Below, piece after piece: positions 17,070-24,187 of a stretch of 44,940 nucleotides of DNA. Location of the stretch: the NCBI GenBank assembly GCA_029561955.1, contig JAKQWO010000081.1, positions 1 to 44,940 of the forward strand, in the 5' to 3' direction. How positions within the stretch are numbered: position 1 is the first letter of the stretch; every line of letters starts with the position of its first letter. The stretch is from Candidatus Cloacimonadota bacterium (GTDB taxonomy: Bacteria; Cloacimonadota; Cloacimonadia; Cloacimonadales; Cloacimonadaceae). The notes beneath the pieces were generated by a model, which saw only the letters and a list, made by a program, of their open reading frames with translations, was not told the origin of the DNA and ran no database searches. Made by a program: the position numbers and the translations under genes.

Positions 17070-17897
17070 ATGAAAAAAGCCTTTAAATCTTACCTAATCA
17101 TCTCCGTTCTCATCCTGATCGGGGTGCTCGTCACCCTCTTCTTCATCTTGAGGGCGCAGCCCAAGCTCAACAGCCCCAAGAGCATCACCTATGATGCCTT
17201 AGGCGAAAGATTCCTCATCTCCAATCTGGGCAATCACACCATCATAGCCATGGACACAGAAGGTAGGCTCAGCAAAGTGATCAAAAAAGGGCTCAACAAC
17301 CCACGTGGCATCACGATGAGAGGTCAGGAGCTATTGGTGGCAGATGACGACAAGCTGCACATCATAGACCCGCAAGCGGGCGTCATTCTGCAGAGCGTAA
17401 CCATCGATGGAGCCAAGCTGCTCAACGATGTGGCAGTAGACGAGCTGGGCGCAATCTATCTCACAGATACTGATTCTGAATGTATCTGGAGGCTGGACAA
17501 GCAGGGCACCAACCCCACCAGGTTTACCAGCAAACTGATGCAGCAACCAAGCGCTCTCTTCTTTGATAAGCCGCGGCGCCAGATGTTTGTGGTGAGCATG
17601 GGGCAGAGGCAGCCCATCATCAATTTCAGCACCAAAAGCCATGAATTTAGCATCTTCAAAGACACCATGTATTCGCAGTTGGATGGGATACAGGCGGATG
17701 ATCTGGGGCGCATCTATTTCAGCTCTCGCCAAGAACAAGCCCTCTTCATGATCCCGCAAGCCCAAAACCGCTATATCCTCCTTGAGAAAAACCTAAAGTC
17801 GCCCGCAGACATTTATTGGCACGAGCCCACCAACGAGCTTTTGCTGCCCCTGATGCAGGAAAATAGAATCTTAAGATTAGTCCTTGAAGATGACTGA
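17070..17897 (+). CDS. Membrane-anchored NHL/SMP-30-like beta-propeller protein
   Basis: A 275-residue protein with an uncleaved-looking N-terminal transmembrane helix (YLIISVLILIGVLVTLFFIL), then a periplasmic six-bladed-type propeller. Repeats of the form 'SPKSITYDALGERFLISNLG', 'NPRGITMRGQELLVADDD', 'NDVAVDELGAIYLTDTDS' and 'DGIQADDLGRIYFSSRQE' match the NHL/SMP-30 pattern (P-x-G-hxh-D-x-x-G-xhhhhD). It could be a lactonase-like enzyme or a scaffold; the function is not known. AAGGA lies seven bases before the ATG, overlapping the cysS stop. It sits directly upstream of oadB. Confidence 0.7.
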   Translation: MKKAFKSYLIISVLILIGVLVTLFFILRAQPKLNSPKSITYDALGERFLISNLGNHTIIAMDTEGRLSKVIKKGLNNPRGITMRGQELLVADDDKLHIIDPQAGVILQSVTIDGAKLLNDVAVDELGAIYLTDTDSECIWRLDKQGTNPTRFTSKLMQQPSALFFDKPRRQMFVVSMGQRQPIINFSTKSHEFSIFKDTMYSQLDGIQADDLGRIYFSSRQEQALFMIPQAQNRYILLEKNLKSPADIYWHEPTNELLLPLMQENRILRLVLEDD

Positions 17898-17924
17898 TTC
17901 TTGGCACCATAAAGGGAGATTCCA

Positions 17925-19025
17925 ATGGAAATAATCACTCGTGGCCTTGCCCTCCTCACTTGGGAACAAGTAGTGATGATGCTGATCGGAGTGGTGTTGA
18001 TCTGGCTGGCAATCGCCAAAAAGTATGAACCCGCTCTTTTGCTGCCCATAGGCTTCGGCACCATTTTGGCCAATATCCCACTTTCTGCTGCCGTAGGCGA
18101 AAGTGGAGCCCTCACCGTGCTCTTCAATGCCGGTATCCGCACTGAGCTCTTCCCACTGCTCATTTTCATCGCCATCGGTGCCATGATCGACTTTTCTCCG
18201 CTCTTACAAAACCCATCCATGCTGCTCTTTGGTGCAGCCGCTCAACTGGGAATCTTTGTCACCATCGCTCTGGCCACCCTCTTTGGCTTTTCCCTGCAGG
18301 AAGCAGGTGCCATCGGTATCATCGGTGCTGCAGATGGCCCCACCTCCATCTATGTGGCCAACCGCTTTGCTCCCTCATTGATGGGACCAATCTCCGTTGC
18401 GGCTTACTCTTACATGGCTTTGGTTCCCATCATCCAGCCTCCCATTATCCGCCTGCTCACCACCAAAGAAGAGCGCAAGATCCGCATGGATTACAGCAGC
18501 AGCGATGTCCCTAAGATCGTGAAGATCATCTTTCCCATCATTATCACCCTCATCGCCGGACTCTTGGTTCCGGACAGCGTGTCCTTGATCGGCTTTCTCA
18601 TGTTTGGCAACCTGATCCGTGAATGCGGTGTGCTGGAAAGCCTCTCCAAGAGTGCCCAAAACGAGCTGGGCAACATCATCACCATCCTGCTCGGCATTAC
18701 CATCGCCTCCACCATGAAAGCGGAAGCCTTCCTCAGAGTGCAGACCCTCTTCATCCTGCTTCTGGGCTTGGTCGCCTTCGTCTTTGACACCGCTGGAGGC
18801 GTGCTCTTTGCCAAGCTGCTCAACTTAGTGCGCAAAAACAAGATCAACCCCATGATCGGCGCCTGCGGAATCTCTGCATTCCCCATGAGTGCCCGCGTGA
18901 TCCACCAGATGGGGCAGAAGGAAGACCCCTTCAACTTTCTGCTCATGCCTGCAGTTAGCGTAAACGTAGGCGGACAGATAGGCTCCGTGATCGCAGGTGG
19001 CCTCGTCTTGGCTCTTTTATCATGA
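17925..19025 (+). CDS. oadB: Na+-translocating decarboxylase beta subunit (OadB/MmdB/GcdB)
   Basis: The integral membrane subunit that decarboxylates carboxybiotin and exports Na+ in oxaloacetate, methylmalonyl-CoA or glutaconyl-CoA decarboxylases. It has 366 residues with about nine to eleven hydrophobic segments. The hallmark GIIGAADGPTSIY holds the Na+-site aspartate of region IIIa. The second conserved region, CGISAFPMSARVIHQMGQ, holds the Ser and Arg of helix VIII, and FVFDTAGGVLFAK and NVGGQIGSVIAGG are also typical. Which substrate is used depends on the alpha subunit, absent here. AAGGGAG precedes the ATG. The stop overlaps the cdd start by 4 nt. Confidence 0.9.
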   Translation: MEIITRGLALLTWEQVVMMLIGVVLIWLAIAKKYEPALLLPIGFGTILANIPLSAAVGESGALTVLFNAGIRTELFPLLIFIAIGAMIDFSPLLQNPSMLLFGAAAQLGIFVTIALATLFGFSLQEAGAIGIIGAADGPTSIYVANRFAPSLMGPISVAAYSYMALVPIIQPPIIRLLTTKEERKIRMDYSSSDVPKIVKIIFPIIITLIAGLLVPDSVSLIGFLMFGNLIRECGVLESLSKSAQNELGNIITILLGITIASTMKAEAFLRVQTLFILLLGLVAFVFDTAGGVLFAKLLNLVRKNKINPMIGACGISAFPMSARVIHQMGQKEDPFNFLLMPAVSVNVGGQIGSVIAGGLVLALLS

Positions 19026-19426
19026 GGCGTTGGATGAATAAAGACTCTCTCTTGGAGCTCTTGGACAAGGCCAAACAAGCTGCCCAAAATGCCTACGCAC
19101 CCTATTCGGGATACAAGGTGGGAGCCGCACTCTTGGATACAAGCGGTAAAATCCATCTCGGCTGCAATGTGGAGAATGCCTCCTATTCCCTCACCAACTG
19201 TGCCGAGCGCACCGCCATCTTCAAAGCAGTCAGCGAAGGCGTGCGGGACTTTCAAGCTTTAGCCGTTTGGGTGGAATCCGATACCATCTTCCCGCCCTGT
19301 GGAGCTTGCAGACAGGTGATCAGCGAGTTTGCACCCCAGATTCCTGTGATCTTTGGCAACTCAGACCGCTATGAGATCACCGATGCAGCCACGCTTTTGC
19401 CCTCTGCCTTCAGCCTGCATAAGTGA
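19022..19426 (+). CDS. cdd: Cytidine deaminase
   Basis: Deaminates cytidine and deoxycytidine to uridine forms in pyrimidine salvage. It has 134 residues, the size of the homotetrameric type. AYAPYSGYKVGAAL is the substrate loop. CNVENASYSLTNCAERTA supplies the zinc Cys and the proton-shuttling Glu; PPCGACRQVISEF supplies the other two Cys ligands. The ATG overlaps the oadB stop (ATGA), and an internal ATG at 19034 is an alternative. The following gene starts at GTGA across this stop. Confidence 0.94.
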   Translation: MRRWMNKDSLLELLDKAKQAAQNAYAPYSGYKVGAALLDTSGKIHLGCNVENASYSLTNCAERTAIFKAVSEGVRDFQALAVWVESDTIFPPCGACRQVISEFAPQIPVIFGNSDRYEITDAATLLPSAFSLHK

Positions 19427-20364
19427 CAGAACTTTTTGACCAAACCCGCTGTATCGTCTGCCCCAGAGAGTGTTTGACAGACCGCACTCAAGCTAAAGGA
19501 GCCTGCGGAGCTGATGCCCACCTCAAGATCAGTCTGGCCACGCTCCACTTTGGCGAAGAGCCCGTCTTGAGCGGTTATGAAGCGCATAGAGCCCGAGTCG
19601 TCACCTCTTCCCAGGGCGAAACTCTCTCCGGCGGGAGCGGCACCATCTTCTTCTCCCATTGCAACCTCCGCTGCATCTACTGCCAAAACTACCAGATCAG
19701 CCACTTGGGTCACGGCCGACAAATCAGCGATGATGAGCTGCTCAACATCATCTTCGGGCTTCAAGATCAAGGTGCCCTCAACATCAACCTGGTTTCGCCC
19801 ACCCAATATACCGCCCAACTTTTTCCCGTCCTCAAGCAGGCCAAGGCTGCCGGTTTGCGCATCCCTATCGTCTGGAACAGTAACGCCTACGAAAAGATCG
19901 AGTGCATCCACGCTTTGGGCGAGCTGATAGACATTTGGCTACCGGATTTCAAGTATGCTGACAAGTATCACGCCCGCAAGTATTCCGGCATCTCAGACTA
20001 TCCCTCCATTGCCATCGAGGCCATCAAGGCGATGTGGGATTACGCCGGCGAGCTGCAAACCGACTTTTGGGGAATTGCCAGCAGGGGAGTGATGATCCGC
20101 CATTTGGTACTTCCCAACCGCCTCTCCAGCTCCAAAGAAGCACTGCGCATGATCTACAACGCCATCGGCAACACGGTGAGCCTCAGCCTGATGGCGCAAT
20201 ACTATCCCACCGCCTCCTGCTCAGGCTACCCGGAACTCTCCCGCAGCATCACCTATGACGAATATCAGGAAGTGCTCGATACCGCAGAAGAACTGGGCTT
20301 TGAAAACATCTTTGCCCAAGAGCTGAGACCCACACCGGATTGGACGCCGGACTTCGACCGCTGA
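19423..20364 (+). CDS. PflX-like radical SAM protein
   Basis: A 313-residue radical SAM enzyme of the group annotated as PflX, a homologue of pyruvate formate-lyase activating enzymes. The N-terminus has a cysteine cluster, CIVCPRECLTDRTQAKGACG. The SAM-cluster motif is CNLRCIYCQNYQ near residue 84. Further marks are SGGSGTIFFS ahead of it, LVSPTQYT, LPDFKYAD and VMIRHLVLPN. The substrate is unknown. The GTG start overlaps the cdd stop, so the two are translationally coupled. It is the last gene of the run; the next 760 nt carry repeats and no gene. Confidence 0.82.
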   Translation: MTELFDQTRCIVCPRECLTDRTQAKGACGADAHLKISLATLHFGEEPVLSGYEAHRARVVTSSQGETLSGGSGTIFFSHCNLRCIYCQNYQISHLGHGRQISDDELLNIIFGLQDQGALNINLVSPTQYTAQLFPVLKQAKAAGLRIPIVWNSNAYEKIECIHALGELIDIWLPDFKYADKYHARKYSGISDYPSIAIEAIKAMWDYAGELQTDFWGIASRGVMIRHLVLPNRLSSSKEALRMIYNAIGNTVSLSLMAQYYPTASCSGYPELSRSITYDEYQEVLDTAEELGFENIFAQELRPTPDWTPDFDR

Positions 20365-20722
20365 GCTCTTGCCATCCATTACATCTCACTCAATCTTCTC
20401 CCCAAAACACCGCTTCCCATCTACATCTTGGCCGCTACTCGCAACTTTTGGCTCCACCTAAGGCACTCGCATCTATGCAAATTCGCCAGCGCTCGCAACT
20501 CACAACTTCCAGCTCGTGTGCCTATCCCTCTATAATATACTCTGACGATGTTGCTCCGGTGACGAAAAAACCGAAAATCCAAGCTCGTAACCGCTTGCTA
20601 ATGCTATGGATATGAAAGCGGTGAAATATTGTCTCTTTCTTTGCCCCAGTCAAGCACCTGAAATCCAGCTATAGAAAAAGGCTTTTCCTCGCACCTCATT
20701 TTTCCCCCCTCCTCACTCGCTT

Positions 20723-20813
20723 CTTCCTTACTTAGCCGCAGGGCGATGCCGTGCAGATACTCGGGTTTTTCCCGAGAGGCACCGAGTAATCACCGGGCGG
20801 CTAAGCAAGGAAG
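20723..20813. repeat. 91-bp palindromic intergenic element, copy B (inverted)
   Basis: The same length and ends as the copies at 3336-3426 and 37687-37777, in opposite orientation. Terminal repeats are CTTCCTTACTTA and TAAGCAAGGAAG. The core hairpin CTCGGG-TTTTT-CCCGAG and the alternative TACTCGG/CCGAGTA pairing are intact. Confidence 0.85.
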
Positions 20814-20819
20814 GAGTAG

Positions 20820-20939
20820 GGTCGCTCGCCGGAGCGACCAAGAAAAATGCAGCCGGCTCATCCCGAACCGCCCCAGTACGGTCGCTCGCCGAAGCGACCA
20901 TCAAAATTGTAGCCGGCTCATCCTGAACCGCCGCTTGCT
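20820..20939. repeat. 60-bp tandem duplicate containing hairpin repeats
   Basis: Two direct units of exactly 60 bp (20820-20879, 20880-20939), each beginning with a hairpin: GGTCGCTCGCCGGAGCGACC (8-bp stem, 4-nt loop) and GGTCGCTCGCCGAAGCGACC (7-bp stem, 6-nt loop). Both share AGCCGGCTCATCC.GAACCGCC. The reverse complement of this block, more degenerate, forms the 3195-3330 stretch of region A. Confidence 0.82.
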
Positions 20940-21042
20940 TCCCAAAAAAGAAACATACTAACCCACATTACCATCACTCGCTTCCCCAAACCCAATCCCC
21001 AAAACCAGTGCAGCAACCAGCCTCCCTTCCAGCCCCAAATCG

Positions 21043-21082
21043 CCACAGCGGCTTCTTAGGATTTCCCAAGAGACCGCTGTGG
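21043..21082. terminator. Strong hairpin after the paralogue array, possible bidirectional terminator
   Basis: CCACAGCGG (21043-21051) pairs perfectly with CCGCTGTGG (21074-21082), with CTTCTT/AAGAGA partly extending the stem. It lies 43 nt past the stop of the last minus-strand paralogue and between convergent genes. There is no good T-run on either side, so intrinsic termination is uncertain. Confidence 0.4.
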
Positions 21083-21125
21083 ATATTTGTTGATGCTTCA
21101 GAGTTCTGAGCATCGGAAGTGTATT

Positions 21126-23945
21126 CTATTGCATGAGAAGCATCTTATGCGTGCTGCTCCTGCCGGCAGAGCTCAAGCGCACAAAAAAGACGCCTGAAGC
21201 CACACCTTTACCCCTGAAATCCTTACCATCCCACACCACCTGATGTTCACCTCTGGCTTTATGTTCCTTCACCAAGGTCTTTACCAGTTGGCCTTTGATG
21301 TTGTAGATATCCAGCTTTGCCATGCCATCGGTAGCGATCTGAAAACTGATCGTGGTGCTGGGGTTGAAAGGATTGGGGTAGTTTCCGATGATCTGAGCTT
21401 GATGGATTGGTGTTTGAAGAGCGTCGTCAGCAGGTGTGCTGCTATGAACAGTCTTTCCCCAAAGCCCGGTAATATTCGCCTTAACCCTTTGATCATACCA
21501 AGTGACGAAGGCAGTATTGGAGTATATAGCGATGCGTGGAAGCGATTGATCATTACGTTCATCGCAAAGCACTACGGGAGCGCCTTCTGTAGGCGTTCCA
21601 TCTGCAACTATACGTCGGTAATAAATGTCAGAACTTTGAGCACCATTGTAAAAGGTGTCAAAAACGCAAATCGTGGAGCCGTCCTCGAAAGCGGCAAGAT
21701 CCACATTATTGGTATAATGGGATGCAGGGATAATGTTTACACCAGCTTCCGGGGTCAGAAAGTTACCCATCGTATCTACACTATGGTAGTTAAAGGCATC
21801 ATTGTTTAGTGCCAAAAACCTCAAACCATCGTGCTTAAAGATGGCATTTGTGATTCTGCCGCTCTCATAAAAGCTTATTCCAGACTCACCCCATAGCCTG
21901 TGACCTTGAGGGCTTATCCTTTGCAGGACTGCATTATCTGGAGATTCTGGAATGTCCGGGCTGAAGACCAGGCAGAGATCATCTCCCATCGCACCAGCTC
22001 CGATAAGCGGATTAAATCCTCTAACAGGCTGGGAACTCAAGAGGATGTAGTTTGAACCTCCACCAAAGTCGACTTGCCCCACACTATCAAACCTCAGGGC
22101 CTTGAGCATGGTAGGGCTGCCCGCTTCGGCCAGAAGTGAGTCACTAAAAATGAGGAATCCATTTTCAAAGCCCTGCAGGGTATACAAATGGTTGGGCACA
22201 TCTGCAAGGAGCAGCTCTCCTGCTTCATTCCACTGAGCTTGGCCGTTGACATATTTCTGACCCATAATCTTGTTTGAGTTTTCGGAGATGCTTTCCGTCC
22301 AAGCGAGGTAGACAACCTGGCCCACTATACCCATAAGCTGATCCTTAAGCGCAAATCCGACACCACCATCAGCAAAACAGAGGTTCCCATCATAGTCTAT
22401 CGCTTGCAGATAGGCTGTGCCTTGAGATTCTGTTTTGTACAAGAGATACAAGCTGTCATCGTTGCCCAACCTGGCTTGGATCAGTTCTGTGTCGACCAAA
22501 GGTTGCAGAGTGCGTCCATTGGGCTCCAAAAGCGGCTGCATGTTTCGATTAAACATTTGATAGTAAACGCCCACATTCTCCCAACCCGCTCGTGTATCGT
22601 GCCAAGTAATAATAAACTTGTCATCCAGTGTAAAGCACTGACTCTCTTTGCCTATTTCAGGAGCTTCATCGCAGGTTCCATTCAGTCTCTCTTCCAAAAT
22701 CAAGCCAGAGGAGCCATGAGCAAGCGTTCCATCAATACCGAGAGCTTGCAACTTGATTCTTTGCTTTGTGTCTTGTCTGATAAACCAAAGGAATATACCC
22801 GTATCATTGGATGGCAAAACAAACAACACATAATTATCATCGTCGGTTATAAGCTTGCTTTCAGGGAAACTTCTGACGCCGGAAGCATCAAAAATCTGAG
22901 CCCTGCGTCCGGAAGTCACCATGACTTTTCCGCCTGAGAGTTCACTTATCTTTGCATGCCCATGTGGCGAGTAATTTCCTCCGGAATTCCAAAGTGGCAC
23001 CAAATCAGGAGAAAGCATATGAAGGAAACGTCCCGAATTGCGGCCATAGTGCGATGTGTAGGCCACTCTGCCATCACTTAAGAGCATAATGTCACCTATC
23101 GGGTGGTTGTAAGTAAGATTCTGATTCAAAGTGGCCTGTCCGTTTGCTCCCACTTTATTGATTTCTGTGTTTTCCCCAATGACTTTATAGACCAAATACT
23201 CACCATTTACAGGGCCAGTAATTTCATAAGTCCAATCGGAGAAAAGATTGGGTGGGACAAAAGACTCATCATCGACAAGCTGACCCGTCTCTGAGAATCG
23301 CATCACAACGTCTCCGCCGCCGCTTAATAAACGGTAGTGCAACAAAAATCCATTCCCTGGATAGGGCAAAAGATCCACATGCAGGACAGGATCATCCATG
23401 CCAGTCAAGGCCAACCCTGCTTCAGCCCACGTTTTGCTGCCATTGGTGTCATAATTTTGTCCATAGATGGGGCCATAACCGCTTTGAAAAGCTATAGTAA
23501 CGCCACCGATACTATTAGCTATCACTCTGTAATCATAATATATCTCACTGGGGAGTGCCACTCCCTCGCTGTTCCATAGGCTTTGGCCATCTGGGCTCAC
23601 TTTTTGCATGTAAAAATGACACTCATCACCTATCTCTACCCAGACAACGACGAAGTTACCATCGCTGGTGGGAACCACATTTAGGAGCCTTTGGTCTTCT
23701 TCTTTGAAGGCCAAGGGTATGGCGTCAGTCGTGAGAGGGACGCCTGTTACACTGATTTTGTGACAATAGATGGTCTCAGATGAGTTGCCGTGAGCACTGA
23801 AGAAAACAAGCCAATTACCTTCTGCAGTTTGAAAGCCATACTTTTCCAAATACAGATAATCGGCTGGACGGATCACAAACTCATCTGCCATCAATAGGGC
23901 TGTTGTCCACAAAAGTAGACACATAATAAGGGATACTTTTCTCAT
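21126..23945 (-). CDS. T9SS-exported propeller-repeat protein, array member 1
   Basis: A 939-residue secreted protein, last in transcription order of four tandem paralogues. The signal peptide is MRKVSLIMCLLLWTTALLMA. About ten repeats of roughly 45 residues follow, each with a hydrophobic strand, a W or Y, then Q-h-x-x-x-G-x-x-h-W-x-x-x-G-h-x-h (for example YMQKVSPDGQSLWNSEGVAL, IYGQNYDTNGSKTW, LQRISPQGHRLWGESGISF). These look like beta-propeller blades. The C-terminus is a type A T9SS tail: GNYPNPFNPSTTISFQI, LDIYNIKGQLVKTL, SGVFFVRL. AGGAG lies six bases before the ATG, and its own TTGACA promoter-like signal lies at 24075-24103. No enzyme motif was recognised; ligand binding or adhesion is a guess. 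Confidence 0.8.
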   Translation of the reverse strand: MRKVSLIMCLLLWTTALLMADEFVIRPADYLYLEKYGFQTAEGNWLVFFSAHGNSSETIYCHKISVTGVPLTTDAIPLAFKEEDQRLLNVVPTSDGNFVVVWVEIGDECHFYMQKVSPDGQSLWNSEGVALPSEIYYDYRVIANSIGGVTIAFQSGYGPIYGQNYDTNGSKTWAEAGLALTGMDDPVLHVDLLPYPGNGFLLHYRLLSGGGDVVMRFSETGQLVDDESFVPPNLFSDWTYEITGPVNGEYLVYKVIGENTEINKVGANGQATLNQNLTYNHPIGDIMLLSDGRVAYTSHYGRNSGRFLHMLSPDLVPLWNSGGNYSPHGHAKISELSGGKVMVTSGRRAQIFDASGVRSFPESKLITDDDNYVLFVLPSNDTGIFLWFIRQDTKQRIKLQALGIDGTLAHGSSGLILEERLNGTCDEAPEIGKESQCFTLDDKFIITWHDTRAGWENVGVYYQMFNRNMQPLLEPNGRTLQPLVDTELIQARLGNDDSLYLLYKTESQGTAYLQAIDYDGNLCFADGGVGFALKDQLMGIVGQVVYLAWTESISENSNKIMGQKYVNGQAQWNEAGELLLADVPNHLYTLQGFENGFLIFSDSLLAEAGSPTMLKALRFDSVGQVDFGGGSNYILLSSQPVRGFNPLIGAGAMGDDLCLVFSPDIPESPDNAVLQRISPQGHRLWGESGISFYESGRITNAIFKHDGLRFLALNNDAFNYHSVDTMGNFLTPEAGVNIIPASHYTNNVDLAAFEDGSTICVFDTFYNGAQSSDIYYRRIVADGTPTEGAPVVLCDERNDQSLPRIAIYSNTAFVTWYDQRVKANITGLWGKTVHSSTPADDALQTPIHQAQIIGNYPNPFNPSTTISFQIATDGMAKLDIYNIKGQLVKTLVKEHKARGEHQVVWDGKDFRGKGVASGVFFVRLSSAGRSSTHKMLLMQ

Positions 23946-24074
23946 GTTACTCTCCTGATTTGATTGAGTCCCTAAATGTTGGTGGAAAATCCAACTTGTT
24001 ATTTTACGGTTAGTTGAGGATGTTTCTAAAATCCTCGCTCTCTACATCTATGCAAGGCCCGAGCGACCGATCAC

Positions 24075-24103
24075 ATTGTTTTTACAACGCTGTTATATGT
24101 CAA
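24075..24103 (-). promoter_or_regulatory. Promoter-like signal for array member 1
   Basis: Minus strand: TTGACA (24103-24098), a 17-nt spacer, AACAAT (24080-24075). It is 130 nt upstream of the start codon. The spacing matches the signal before array member 2 (TTGACA-N17-AAGAAT). Confidence 0.4.
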
Positions 24104-24187
24104 GTCAAATCTTTTTCGCCGCTGCTTGCAAACTGGCTTCTTAGGGTATAGGTGTGGATGACGTCGTAGTGCTTAAGTAAGGACTCC

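Larger units (their letters stand above)
20365..21125. other. Repeat-rich intergenic region B
   Basis: Between two convergent transcription units. The left part (20365-20700) is pyrimidine-rich and shows no credible gene. Then come the 91-bp palindromic element (20723-20813), a 60-bp tandem duplicate carrying hairpins (20820-20939), and a strong 9-bp hairpin next to the end of the minus-strand array (21043-21082). No promoter or RNA gene was recognised. The order element-then-hairpins is the reverse complement of region A. Confidence 0.75.

Noticed and set aside
20340-20961. Small plus-strand frames in region B
   Set aside because: Low-complexity translation of pyrimidine-rich and palindromic repeat DNA with no start signals.
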